Translations under genes and position numbers: made by a program
The notes under the pieces: model-generated
What the model was told of the DNA's origin: nothing
The model's database searches: none
Seen by the model: the letters and a program-made list of their open reading frames with translations, nothing else
Shown: positions 55,383-64,000 of the stretch, in pieces
How positions within the stretch are numbered: the first letter of the stretch is position 1
How the letters are laid out: every line of letters starts with the position of its first letter
From: Metabacillus arenae
Lineage (GTDB): Bacteria; Bacillota; Bacilli; Bacillales; Bacillaceae
Direction of reading: 5' to 3'
Assembly: GCF_014773385.1 (NCBI RefSeq)
Contig: NZ_JACXAI010000026.1
Span: forward strand, 23,915 to 87,914
Length of the DNA stretch: 64,000 nt

Positions 55383-56535
55383 AAAACATTATATACTTTT
55401 CCCACTTTGCTTAATAGTACTGACTGGTTGCTGGAGTAGTCAAGAAATCGAAGAGCTGTCCTTTGGCATAGCTAAGGGTATCGATCTTGCAGATGAAGAA
55501 AGCGTGGAACAAGAAATGGACGTCGGATATCCGAAAAGGAATTTAATTACGTTGACCGATCAGATCATTTTGCCCGAGGTGACTGTGGCTGAAGGTCCGC
55601 CATCACAGAAGCCTTATCAAAATGTTTCCCACACCGGAGATTCCATTCATGAAATGTTAAGAGAGAATCGATTAGAAAGGAATTCCGTCACCTCTCACCA
55701 TCTAAAAGCGATCGTCATCGGAGAAGGTATTGCACGAAAAATAAGTATCCAAAATCTGATAAATCAGCTTCTTCGCGACAACGTATCTAGAAGAAGCTCT
55801 CTCTTATTAATTGCTAAAGGGAAAGCCAGCGAAACATTAGAAACGCAGGGAAAAGAAATTCCGGGTGAACAACTTAAAGAAATCGCAACGAATGAATCAA
55901 CAAAACTTTTACAGATGGTAACCATAGGAGACGCATCATCTAAGATGGCGTCTAATCGTAGTTTTTTGCTCCAAAGCGTTGTTAAAGAAAAGGAAGAAAA
56001 TAAGTTTGCTGGCGCTGCCATTATTCAAGGGAAGACCAAAAAGCTTGTCGGTTTTCTATCGGAGGAAGAGATAGGGGGAATCTCTTGGATAACTGCTAAA
56101 GGGAAAGGCGGGCTAGTCAAAACCTATGATGAGGAAAAAAAACAACTTATTGTCTATGAGATTCTATCAATGAAAAGTCGCATCAAACCCATGGTGCAAG
56201 GAAATGAAATTTCTTTTGACGTAAAAATCAAATCGGAAGGGCGCATAACTGAAGATTGGCTGTATCCCGGAAACGCTATTGATAACGATCGTTTTCTAAA
56301 AGCAGCTGAAAAGGAAGTAGAAGGAAAAGTACGACGAATGGTAGAAGAAACACTGACTAAAATTCAAAAAGAATATGAGGCCGATGTTGCCGGATTCGGA
56401 ACTCAATTAGGGATTCATTATCCTAGGGTTTGGGAAAAGGTAGAAAAAGATTGGGACAAAGAATTTAGTCAAGTTCCAGTGAATTTAAATGTGAAAATTA
56501 ACATTAAAACATATAGCGCTAAGGGATCTAAGTAA
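55363..56535 (+). CDS. Spore germinant receptor C subunit (GerC lipoprotein)
   Basis: A 390-residue lipoprotein; lipobox VLTGC with Cys23, then WSSQEIEELSFGIAKGIDL, usual for GerC. The three-domain body (LRENRLERNSVTSHHLKAIVIGEGIAR; SFLLQSVVKEKEENKFAGAAI) follows. Its start overlaps the end of the B gene by 20 nt, with AAGGAGG inside that gene. Anchored to the outer face of the spore inner membrane, it completes the receptor. Confidence 0.95.
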   Translation: MEMLHRKKHYILFPLCLIVLTGCWSSQEIEELSFGIAKGIDLADEESVEQEMDVGYPKRNLITLTDQIILPEVTVAEGPPSQKPYQNVSHTGDSIHEMLRENRLERNSVTSHHLKAIVIGEGIARKISIQNLINQLLRDNVSRRSSLLLIAKGKASETLETQGKEIPGEQLKEIATNESTKLLQMVTIGDASSKMASNRSFLLQSVVKEKEENKFAGAAIIQGKTKKLVGFLSEEEIGGISWITAKGKGGLVKTYDEEKKQLIVYEILSMKSRIKPMVQGNEISFDVKIKSEGRITEDWLYPGNAIDNDRFLKAAEKEVEGKVRRMVEETLTKIQKEYEADVAGFGTQLGIHYPRVWEKVEKDWDKEFSQVPVNLNVKINIKTYSAKGSK

Positions 56536-56605
56536 AATTATTAATTTTCACATGATTTTTAGATTCATTTCAAAAACCCGGGTTTTTAAGAATAAGGGAG
56601 TAAAA

Positions 56606-56655
56606 TCAAAAAAAGCCATGAATAACCCTTCGGATTAGTCATGGCTTGCCAGTTT
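56606..56655. terminator. Bidirectional terminator between ger operon and MFS gene
   Basis: AAGCCATGA / TCATGGCTT hairpin (56613-56621 and 56639-56647) with an A-run before and T-run after. Confidence 0.8.
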
Positions 56656-56725
56656 TTATTTACATGGTACCTTTGTTGCTCACAAACTGATTAACAATCT
56701 GCTCTCAAAGACACAAAAATTGATG

Positions 56726-57937
56726 TTAGTTAGACGGTTTTGATTTGGCGTAAACAGTGTTTTTTAAGGATTGTTTTTGCCAAACAATGGTAATGAAGAA
56801 TGTAATGACCAATAAAACAAGCCCTAGAACGAATGGAGAAAGGATTTGAACATCGTATAGAACGCCTGCAAGAGTTGGTCCAAGTATGTTTCCGATACTC
56901 ATATAAGCATTATTCAGGCCCATCGCAAAGCCTTGTTCATTTCCTGCCATTTTAGAGATAAGAGTATTCAACACTGGTCGAAGGATTGATGTCGCCAGGA
57001 AAATTAACAGCGTGATGCCGAAGAAAAGTACATAGCTTTTCGCCAATAATGAAAGGAAAAAACCAATCGCAGCTACTCCTAAAAAGATGTTTAACACCAT
57101 ACCTTCTCCATATTTACTGACAACTCGATCGACTACAAACAGCTGGACAATCACACTTATTATTCCTGTTGACGTAATCATCAAAGCAATTTGCTGAGGT
57201 GTTGCTCCGAATTGGTTATCAATAAAAAGACCGAGAACAGATTCATAAGCCATCAAACCGAAACTCATGACAAGGGTAATGATGAGTGGTATAAAATACG
57301 GCTTTTTAACAGATAAAGACAACTTCTGCAGCATAGACTCAGCTTCCTGATGGGTTTCCGTACCTTGTGAGCTTTGAATTGCTTCACTTTCCTTTAAGAC
57401 AACAATCGAGAAAATCACTGCCACTAAAGAAACAATCGCCGAGATAAGAAACGGTACCTTTAACCCAAAATCAGCTAAGAAACCGCCAACACCTGGTCCT
57501 ACTACTATCCCGAGAGACATGGCTGCTGAGATAAAGCTATTGCCTTTTGCACGTTGCTCGAGAGTTGTGATATCAGCTATATAAGCAAAGATAGCCGGCA
57601 CCAATAGAGCAGCTCCTATTCCTCCGATGACACGGGAAGCATAAAGCAGCCAAATGGAATCGACTGCATAAAAAATAAACATAGACAGAGTTAAACCTGC
57701 TAATCCAAAAACAATCATTCTTCTGCGGCCATACTGATCGGCCCATTTACCAGCAATCGGTGAGAAAATAAGCTGAGCTCCGGCAAAAATTGCAATCATT
57801 AAACCGGCAGCTGTACCTCCCTGATTAATTGACTCTAAATATGCCGGCAAGATCGGAATAATGATCCCAAAGCTTCCTATTGCGATAAACATATTTATCA
57901 TTAAGATGATCATTTGTTTTAATTGATTTGCTGTCAT
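56726..57937 (-). CDS. MFS multidrug efflux transporter (DHA1 type)
   Basis: A 403-residue membrane protein with 12 helices. IPILPAYLESINQGGTAAGLMIAIFAGAQLIFSPIAGKWADQYGRR holds motif A, and GIVVGPGVGGFLADFG is antiporter motif C (GPxxGG). It resembles Bmr/NorA-like exporters and would use the proton gradient to expel drugs. AAAGGAGG precedes the ATG. Substrate unknown; no adjacent regulator. Confidence 0.88.
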   Translation of the reverse strand: MTANQLKQMIILMINMFIAIGSFGIIIPILPAYLESINQGGTAAGLMIAIFAGAQLIFSPIAGKWADQYGRRRMIVFGLAGLTLSMFIFYAVDSIWLLYASRVIGGIGAALLVPAIFAYIADITTLEQRAKGNSFISAAMSLGIVVGPGVGGFLADFGLKVPFLISAIVSLVAVIFSIVVLKESEAIQSSQGTETHQEAESMLQKLSLSVKKPYFIPLIITLVMSFGLMAYESVLGLFIDNQFGATPQQIALMITSTGIISVIVQLFVVDRVVSKYGEGMVLNIFLGVAAIGFFLSLLAKSYVLFFGITLLIFLATSILRPVLNTLISKMAGNEQGFAMGLNNAYMSIGNILGPTLAGVLYDVQILSPFVLGLVLLVITFFITIVWQKQSLKNTVYAKSKPSN

Positions 57938-58753
57938 AAACGTTTCCTCCTTTTCTATATCTAGTGTTCGACAGCTTTTGGAATAGAAAAAATAGCGTGA
58001 ACGAAAACACTCTATTTTTTAAAACAACAAAAAACTGCTACCTTTTTCTGGATAGCAGGTCGCATTACAACAAAAAGACAGATTACTCCCATCTTACAGA
58101 AGTAATAAACTTTTATTTATATAAATGCCCAAACTAACCCTATCCAGAAAAATAATCCGTTTTATATATACGAATGTTTTTAAAGATAGAATTAGTAAAT
58201 CATAGCTTATCGGTCACCCTTCATTATTATATCGATACAATATTACCTTATTACTTTAATCAAATCAACGATTATGCTCGTAAAATTAAATTTCTTTTTT
58301 GAACTCATATTAAAAGAAAGATTTTTCAAGTGAGTGGCTCTCTGAAAAGTTTTTCGAACAGCGAGTATGGTCTGTTAGGCGTGAAAGCAAGCTAGAAACA
58401 CATGAGAAGTCTGTCCAACGGATTGGAAAATGATGAATATTTATTCAGTTCGTTTTGTTTTATTCAATCATTTAGTTGAACGTGAAATATACATGTTAAA
58501 TAAATACATATATCGAAAAAACTATTTCATAGGACAGGCTCCTTATTGGAAAGCCTTATTTTAAAAAGATGCCTAACTGCAAACCCATTTAAGTGTTAAG
58601 GGAGACATCTATGTTCTTCTTTTTATTTCTTTTACCACAGCATGTCTATCAAATTCGTTTCGAAGTCCAGTAACTTCCTTTTTGGTAAAAGGATAGGTTA
58701 ATCACCTTACATTTTGTAGGTAATGAATATTCATACGCATTTTTCGGTTAAAT
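57938..58753. other. Gene-free stretch
   Basis: About 0.8 kb, AT-rich. A short hairpin (CTGCTA / TAGCAG at 58047-58070) and no convincing frame, RNA gene or promoter. It may contain degraded DNA that I cannot identify. Confidence 0.4.
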
Positions 58754-58754
58754 G

Positions 58755-58788
58755 AAAACCCCACTTAAAATAATAAGCAGGGGTTAAC
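58755..58788 (-). terminator. Terminator of the GntP operon
   Basis: AACCCC / GGGGTT stem, minus strand followed by TTTTC. It is 47 nt beyond the gntP-like stop. Confidence 0.65.
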
Positions 58789-58834
58789 TAAAACAAACAC
58801 ATGGACACACCTTGTGACAACCGTCTGTGTCTAT

Positions 58835-60211
58835 TTACACAAACATGTTAGCAACTAAAAGGCAAATTAAGCTTACAAACCAGGCGATAGTTGTTGGAAC
58901 AGACCAAACCATAATTTGCTCTTTCACTTCTTTTATTCCTAACATTCGGTTTACTACCCAGAAAAGACTATCATTAAAGTAAGAGAAAATCATAGAACCC
59001 ATTGCAGCAGCTTGTGCTGCGAGTGCCATGTTTACATCCAGCTGTGCCAAAATTGGAGCTGAGATAGATGCTGCAGTGACCATGGCTACCGTTCCACTGC
59101 CTTGGACTAAACGAACGACCGTAGCGACGAAGAAAGGAATCAGAACAGCTGGTAATGGCAAGTCCGCTATTTTACCAGCAATAAAGTCTCCTGCACCACT
59201 TTCACGCAGTACATTTCCAAGTGCTCCGCCCCCACCTGTAACGAGCAGGATAATACCCGCTGATTGAATGCCTTCTTCCATCCGTCCAAGTGTTTCTGAA
59301 CGGCTTAGATGTCCTGCGAGAGCGTATATAGCAACAATTACCCCAATGGTAACAGCGATAATTGGTTTACCTAAGAAAATTAAAATACCATAATAACCGT
59401 CTGTTAGTTCTAAAGCTGTAAGTGTAGTGTTTAGGAAGATAAATATAATTGGTAAAAAAATTGGTAATAATGACCGTGTTAAAGATGGCAGTTCTTTCGA
59501 TCTTTCATCAACCAAACCCAAAAACTCTTGATATGAGGCTTTTGTGTCGGGTCTAACGAATCCATCTTCAGAATCATCAGGAATTTGATGGATTTTCGTT
59601 CCTAGCCATTTTGCATAGAGAACCCCTGCAATTATAATTGGGATACCAAACATGAGACCCAACGCAATCATTAATCCCATGTCGACTCCAAAAATCCCTG
59701 CTACTCCCAATGGTCCAGGTGTAGGCGGCACGAGTGAGTGAGTGATGACAAGTCCAACAGCTAACGACACACCTAATGCGATGACTGATTTCCCCGTCTT
59801 TCTAGAAAGCGCCTTCACTAAGGGATTTAATATAACAAAAGCTGAATCAACAAAAATAGGAATAGAAATGATAAAACCCGCTACTGCCATCGCCCATTCT
59901 TCTTTTTTCTTCCCTACCAATTTTATTAATGAATAGGCAAGGGTTTCTGCAGCACCTGATACTTCAAGAATTCGACCAATCATAACCCCAAGTCCGATAA
60001 CAATCCCGATGGATGCTAATGTATTTCCAAACCCCGCTGTAATTGAGTCCGCTACTGCTCCAGGAGCCATTCCCCCAATAATTCCTGCAACGGAAGCGGC
60101 GATGATTAATGCTAGAAAAGCGTGAATTTTAGTTTTTAATACAAGAAAGACTAATAGTATGACAGCTACGATTAAGCCAGCAACCATTTGTATGCCTGAA
60201 ACTGTTTCCAT
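58835..60211 (-). CDS. GntP-family sugar-acid permease
   Basis: A 458-residue membrane protein with 12-14 helices. Family blocks: LALIIAASVAGIIGGM, IGIVIGLGVMIGRILEVSGAAE, HSLVPPTPGPLGVAG, VRLVQGSGTVAMVTAA. GntP proteins import gluconate and related acids with protons. The operon (DtnK-like kinase, PdxA-like dehydrogenase) points to D-threonate, D-erythronate or another four-carbon acid. AAAGGGGGAGG precedes the ATG. Confidence 0.9.
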   Translation of the reverse strand: METVSGIQMVAGLIVAVILLVFLVLKTKIHAFLALIIAASVAGIIGGMAPGAVADSITAGFGNTLASIGIVIGLGVMIGRILEVSGAAETLAYSLIKLVGKKKEEWAMAVAGFIISIPIFVDSAFVILNPLVKALSRKTGKSVIALGVSLAVGLVITHSLVPPTPGPLGVAGIFGVDMGLMIALGLMFGIPIIIAGVLYAKWLGTKIHQIPDDSEDGFVRPDTKASYQEFLGLVDERSKELPSLTRSLLPIFLPIIFIFLNTTLTALELTDGYYGILIFLGKPIIAVTIGVIVAIYALAGHLSRSETLGRMEEGIQSAGIILLVTGGGGALGNVLRESGAGDFIAGKIADLPLPAVLIPFFVATVVRLVQGSGTVAMVTAASISAPILAQLDVNMALAAQAAAMGSMIFSYFNDSLFWVVNRMLGIKEVKEQIMVWSVPTTIAWFVSLICLLVANMFV

Positions 60212-60231
60212 CTTCGAACCCTCCCCCTTTG

Positions 60232-60247
60232 ATGTAAGTGTTTACAT
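60232..60247. promoter_or_regulatory. Palindromic operator candidate before the permease gene
   Basis: ATGTAA-gtgt-TTACAT, a perfect 6-bp inverted repeat, lies about 20 nt before the permease ATG. On the minus strand it fits cre (one mismatch at the central G). May bind CcpA. Confidence 0.4.
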
Positions 60248-60253
60248 TTTAGG

Positions 60254-60290
60254 GCAGAAATGAAGGATGGATCCCATCCCTCATTTCTGC
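60254..60290 (-). other. Strong intra-operonic stem-loop
   Basis: GCAGAAATGA.GGATGG / CCATCC.TCATTTCTGC, 16 paired bases with one mismatch and a 3-nt loop, in the spacer between the PdxA-like and GntP genes. No T-run, so it is probably an RNA-processing or stability element rather than a full terminator. Confidence 0.6.
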
Positions 60291-60307
60291 AAATTGATTT
60301 CCTTTAT

Positions 60308-61321
60308 CTATAAACTATTATTTGTGAACTTAGGTCCATACTGTGCAGCAAGCTTAATGCACTCTTCCATACTGATGCTTTCAGCAATGTTTTTTCCTGC
60401 AATATCGAACGCAGTGCCATGGTCAACAGAGGTTCTTAAAAAAGGTAAACCATTTGTGATTGAAACCGTTCTATGGAAGTCTGTCATTTTCGCTGCAATA
60501 TGCCCTTGATCATGGTATAGAGATAAAACAGCATCATATTTACCGTTTAAAGCTTGGAAAAATACCGAATCAGCTGGAACTGGCCCTACCGCATTAATTC
60601 CGCTCTGTACTGCTGCTTCAATACCCGGTTTAATTTCTTCTACTTCTTCCCATCCGAATAATCCGCCTTCTCCACTATGAGGATTTAAGCCAGCAACTGC
60701 AAACCTTCTATTTTCTACACCTAATCTTTGCAAAGCCTTGTCACAACGAACAAGATAATCATGGACTCTTTCTTTCGTCATCACACCAATGGCATCTTTT
60801 AATGATAGATGACGGGTTAAGAAGAAGATTCTCATTCCATTAACTTCAAACATCGTTAATGGATCGTTAGAACCTGCAAGTGCTTCAAGCATTTCGGTAT
60901 GTCCAATGAAAGGAACTTCCGCTGCTTTTAAGGATTCTTTGTTAATTGGAGTTGTAGCAAGCGCTTTTACTTCTCCTGCCATAGCCAATTCAACAGATTT
61001 TTTAATATATTCAAAAGCCCCTTGGCCGCATTGTGCCGAAACTTGCCCATATACGAGCTGATCCATGTCAATGTTATTTAAGTTAATGACATCAACCGTA
61101 CCAAACTCATATTTGCCTTCTGCTGGAGAGCTTACTTCATTAATTTTCAAATTGGCCTCAACGATTGAAATTGCTTTTTCGAGTACTGCAGCATCTCCAA
61201 CTACTAGCGGTTTGCACACATCATAAATCTCTTGTTTAGCTAAAGATTTCATCGTGATTTCTGGTCCTATACCTGCTGGGTCACCCATTGGGATTGCAAT
61301 AATTGCTCTTTCTGTTGTCAT
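60308..61321 (-). CDS. pdxA2: PdxA-family dehydrogenase, likely four-carbon sugar-acid 4-phosphate dehydrogenase
   Basis: About 337 residues from the ATG at 61321 (AGGAGG upstream inside the longer frame). [46 protein letters not shown] and [13 protein letters not shown] carry the PdxA motifs including metal-binding His residues. In PdxA2 enzymes, D-threonate (or D-erythronate) 4-phosphate is oxidised and decarboxylated to dihydroxyacetone phosphate. The neighbouring kinase supports PdxA2 over the vitamin B6 enzyme. Confidence 0.85.
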   Translation of the reverse strand: MTTERAIIAIPMGDPAGIGPEITMKSLAKQEIYDVCKPLVVGDAAVLEKAISIVEANLKINEVSSPAEGKYEFGTVDVINLNNIDMDQLVYGQVSAQCGQGAFEYIKKSVELAMAGEVKALATTPINKESLKAAEVPFIGHTEMLEALAGSNDPLTMFEVNGMRIFFLTRHLSLKDAIGVMTKERVHDYLVRCDKALQRLGVENRRFAVAGLNPHSGEGGLFGWEEVEEIKPGIEAAVQSGINAVGPVPADSVFFQALNGKYDAVLSLYHDQGHIAAKMTDFHRTVSITNGLPFLRTSVDHGTAFDIAGKNIAESISMEECIKLAAQYGPKFTNNSL

Positions 61322-61408
61322 AATCTTGTTCCTCCTAATCATTTTTAGAGACTTATTAATGAACTACATAAACAAAATACTGTTTAATTTTTATATATAA
61401 AATTTCAT

Positions 61409-62740
61409 CTAATTTTTTATAGGTTGATAATCAGAGCCTTTTAAATTTGATGAAGAATTTTTTGTTATTAAGTGCTTAACGCTTGTATAAATAGCCTTCT
61501 TGTCTCCTACCATGCCGCCTTTTGTGACAAGAGGAATTCCATCAAAATACCCTCCGATAAATTTCCCATATGCTACTAAAGGGAGTACCTCATCTTCTAA
61601 TTTGATCCCTTCTGCCCTTCCAACAGAGCATAGGGATGCAGTTACATCTCCCCCGCTGGAGAAACAGCCGCCAATTTCATGATGGCTTTTTTGAATGACC
61701 ATTCGAGTAATTTTTCCCAAGCCATCTGCTATTCGTTTAGCCAATAAATCTTGGCTTACCTTTTGTTCATTTGCTAACTCTTCAAGGTTTAACCGTTTCA
61801 AAGCTGGAGAATTGGTTGTAATTATTAAAACTTCCTGGTTATTTATTTCCTCTAAGGCTTCGGCTACAACTCTATCTATCTCTTCTTCCCACGTTTCCGT
61901 TAAGCTAGCCAACTTCTCAGCGTTCACATAGATAGGCTGCGAATTCGTTTTTTCCATTAGATAATGCAGCTGCTTCCCGCTAATGGACGTTACACTGCCA
62001 ACTGTCACAATGATTTTTTTATTAGTTGCGGATTGGCTGGTAAAGGCTTTAGCATAAGCTGCGGTAAGCGGACCTGGATCTACCGGAATCATTTGGTAAT
62101 CTTTAATCAATGCCATCGCATTCGCTATCTCTTCTATTTCTTCATCCATGACAGCGTCTAAAACGAGAATCCTATTTCCCTTGTTTATATGCTCCTTTAA
62201 TGCTTGTACAATTGCTTTTTCACCTTTTAAAACCGTTTCAAGTCCGATGTGGGAAACGGAATATTGGCTTTGCTTTTGTACAATTTGCGGCACGTTGGAT
62301 TGGGTAAGCGGAATAACCGGATCTTTTGCTACATCTGTTGCCTGTACGGGCACGCCCTCAACTAATAAGTAGCCTCCTGATGTAATGCGTCCTGAATCAG
62401 GGAACGAAGCAACAACCACTGCAATCGATTTTTCGCCGAGTTCAGTTAATACTGTGTCGATTTCAACACCAATATTTCCCCTTACTGTACTGTCAATCCG
62501 CTTACAAATGACATCTGCACCCCAGTTCGCGAAATTTTTTAGTACTTTTTGTACTCTCATTTTCGCAATATCTTCTTTAGCATATCTACTATCTGTATCT
62601 ACACATACGGCATTATAAGCTCCAGATACAAGAGGCTGGTCATAATAAACCATGGTAGCTGCTTCAAAGCCTTGCTTTGTAAGTCTTACTCCTGTTGCAT
62701 TGGCACCTGTCAAATCATCAGCAATGACCCCTATTTTCAT
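61409..62740 (-). CDS. dtnK: Four-carbon acid sugar kinase (DtnK/DUF1537 family)
   Basis: A 443-residue kinase. The N-terminal IADDLTGANATG is the DUF1537 substrate motif, and the C-terminal GCFSSGGDVTASLC, with VLPLVAYGKFIGG, belongs to the nucleotide-binding domain. It phosphorylates D-threonate or D-erythronate at position 4, feeding the PdxA-like enzyme. The ATG overlaps the DeoR-family gene stop by 4 nt (ATGA). Precise sugar-acid is not known. Confidence 0.88.
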   Translation of the reverse strand: MKIGVIADDLTGANATGVRLTKQGFEAATMVYYDQPLVSGAYNAVCVDTDSRYAKEDIAKMRVQKVLKNFANWGADVICKRIDSTVRGNIGVEIDTVLTELGEKSIAVVVASFPDSGRITSGGYLLVEGVPVQATDVAKDPVIPLTQSNVPQIVQKQSQYSVSHIGLETVLKGEKAIVQALKEHINKGNRILVLDAVMDEEIEEIANAMALIKDYQMIPVDPGPLTAAYAKAFTSQSATNKKIIVTVGSVTSISGKQLHYLMEKTNSQPIYVNAEKLASLTETWEEEIDRVVAEALEEINNQEVLIITTNSPALKRLNLEELANEQKVSQDLLAKRIADGLGKITRMVIQKSHHEIGGCFSSGGDVTASLCSVGRAEGIKLEDEVLPLVAYGKFIGGYFDGIPLVTKGGMVGDKKAIYTSVKHLITKNSSSNLKGSDYQPIKN

Positions 62741-63510
62741 TTGACTTCACCCCCATGAGCTGTTATTACTTGCAGATGTTCTTTTATTTTTCCCTCACAT
62801 TCATCTGTTATCCCATCATCCGTAATAACACCATAAATGCTTGAAAGATCACAAACCTTTGTGAGGGATTTTTGGTCAAACTTGCTTGAATCAGCCACTA
62901 ACCATGTTGTTTCTGCTGCTTCTATCATTAGTTTCTTTATGGAAGCCTTCTCAAAAGTAGGTGCAGTGATTCCGGCTTCTAAATGAATGGCATGGGCTCC
63001 TAAGAAAAATAAGTCAACATGCAGGTTTTTTAAGATTTGCTCTGTTAAGGGGCCAAATAACGTCCCGACATTATTTTGGAGCTCCCCGCCCGCTACAATA
63101 ACCTTTACTTCACTATCCATCAGCTCAGCTGCTATTTTTATATCATTTGTAACCACTGTTAAATCTTTTTTATCTTTAAGCAATTTTGCAATTTCAAGTG
63201 TAGTAGTTCCTGAATCCAATAATATGGTTGAATGATTCTGGATAAAATTTAAAGCTTTTTGTGCAATTTGCCTTTTTTGATGACTATGTTTGCCTTCCTT
63301 AGTATGAAAAGACGATTCAATAATCAAGGGTTTATTAAGAATTGCCCCGCCATGAGTTCGGATGATCTTTTCCTCATCCTCTAAATAAGCCAAATCCCGG
63401 CGAATTGTCATAGCTGAGACATTTAATTGCTCAACCAACTGTTCGATATCTATCTTTTCATTTTTATTTAATTGTTCTAAAATCATATTTCTTCGTTCTT
63501 TTGGTAACAA
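62737..63510 (-). CDS. DeoR/GlpR-family regulator of the sugar-acid operon
   Basis: About 258 residues. Start taken at the TTG at 63510 (MLPKERRNMILEQL, 6 nt after AAAGGTG); an ATG at 63516 is less well placed, and a frame reaching 63612 would run over the operator. HTH: IDIEQLVEQLNVSAMTIRRDLAYLE. C-terminal domain: LLDSGTTTLEIAKLL, VVTNDIKIAAEL. First gene of the operon; likely represses it until a sugar-phosphate appears. Confidence 0.9.
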   Translation of the reverse strand: MLPKERRNMILEQLNKNEKIDIEQLVEQLNVSAMTIRRDLAYLEDEEKIIRTHGGAILNKPLIIESSFHTKEGKHSHQKRQIAQKALNFIQNHSTILLDSGTTTLEIAKLLKDKKDLTVVTNDIKIAAELMDSEVKVIVAGGELQNNVGTLFGPLTEQILKNLHVDLFFLGAHAIHLEAGITAPTFEKASIKKLMIEAAETTWLVADSSKFDQKSLTKVCDLSSIYGVITDDGITDECEGKIKEHLQVITAHGGEVK

Positions 63511-63537
63511 TATCATCACCTTTGTTATTTTTGATAA

Positions 63538-63608
63538 CTTCGTAATTACATTATGTTCGTTTTGAACATTTTTGTCAACTAATAAATTGCTTTTTATGTT
63601 CGTAATTA
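63538..63608. promoter_or_regulatory. Operator repeats before the DeoR-family gene
   Basis: ATGTTC-gtttt-GAACAT (63553-63569) is an inverted repeat of the GlpR/DeoR operator type (WATGTTCGWT). TTCGTAATTA occurs at 63539 and 63599, and TATGTTCGT recurs at 63595. Likely binding sites for autorepression of the operon. Confidence 0.55.
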
Positions 63609-63612
63609 ACAA

Positions 63613-64000
63613 ATATGCTAGATAATAAGTTCATTTTTAACAGAATACTATTATTTTCGGATAATAAAGTGAGAGGCTATTTTGCGCCCGAAAACCTCAA
63701 GGTGAAAAGAGCGAATCTTAGTGGGATTGAAGTAAGGCTGCTACAATCGCAGGCATAGGTATCCTGATCATATGTGTACTTTGGCTTACTATAAATATGG
63801 TTCTCATTTTTGTTTTAAACCACTTCCTATTTTATTTTTTCCTTTCGAATAAAACAGTTACGTTATTTCCTTCTAAAAAAATCGTATTTATCGTCAAGTA
63901 ATTTTTTGATTCATCATCACTTTTTGTGAAAATAGCACAAAAATAGGAAAACACGAACGAATTCCTGGCAATAATGTTAGTTACCACAACAAACATTAGG
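63613..64000. other. Gene-free end of the window
   Basis: No frame, RNA gene or clear promoter recognised. AT-rich to the edge. Confidence 0.4.

Noticed and set aside
57938..58753. Riboswitch or T-box upstream of the MFS exporter
   Set aside because: No specifier, T-box sequence or known aptamer core could be found; only one short hairpin.
60308..61321. Vitamin B6 biosynthesis role for the PdxA-like gene
   Set aside because: Bacillaceae make PLP with PdxS and PdxT, and the neighbours are a DUF1537 kinase and a sugar-acid permease.

Overview
The window looks like chromosomal DNA of a low-GC, endospore-forming Bacillaceae (Bacillus, Neobacillus or Mesobacillus type). The evidence is AT-rich sequence, strong AGGAGG ribosome sites, a gerABC-type spore germinant-receptor operon, a HelD of the same length as in Bacillus subtilis, a yybP-ykoY manganese riboswitch in front of a TerC gene, and lipoprotein signal peptides of Bacillus type. 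I cannot name the species. No rRNA, tRNA, CRISPR array, prophage or intact insertion sequence is visible.

Layout: 1-2.3 kb holds the end of an MFS transporter, a methyltransferase and an ArsR regulator. 2.3-10.3 kb (minus) is a 2-aminoethylphosphonate (AEP) operon: binding protein, ATPase, a double-length permease, PhnX, PhnW, a saccharopine-dehydrogenase-like enzyme with no place in the textbook pathway, and a DeoR regulator. 10.5-14 kb has small housekeeping or unknown genes. 14.1-18.1 kb (minus) is pxpB-pxpC-pxpA (5-oxoprolinase) followed by thiM-thiE. 18.3-25 kb has a DMT exporter with a divergent XRE-cupin regulator, a MATE exporter abutting a decayed peptide-ABC ATPase, a frameshifted AraC gene and a 6-phosphogluconolactonase. 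24.8-28.7 kb has helD and the riboswitch-TerC unit. 29-35.8 kb is an AraC-type regulator divergent from a sugar ABC importer and GH42 beta-galactosidase. 36.9-39.6 kb is a BceB/BceA-like pair. 39.7-43.2 kb has an MBL hydrolase, an acetyltransferase behind a probable attenuator, and two less-known proteins. 44-49 kb (minus) pairs GH66 (dextranase type) and GH31 (alpha-glucosidase type) extracellular enzymes. 49.9-56.5 kb has a PAS histidine kinase and the ger operon behind a sigma-G-like promoter. 56.7-63.5 kb has an MFS exporter and a D-threonate/D-erythronate-type operon (DeoR-family repressor, four-carbon acid sugar kinase, PdxA-like dehydrogenase, GntP permease).

The main theme is scavenging of organic nutrients (AEP, 5-oxoproline, galactosides, alpha-glucans, four-carbon sugar acids), each with its own transporter and regulator, plus drug or metal export and germination. 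Between the genes lies unusual non-coding material: a family of about 105-nt hairpin repeats (four copies), three degenerate tandem arrays that share a period near 21 nt, a four-segment leader with attenuator geometry, a possible group II intron relic, and several gene remnants. All functional names are from reading the sequence by eye; no database search was run.
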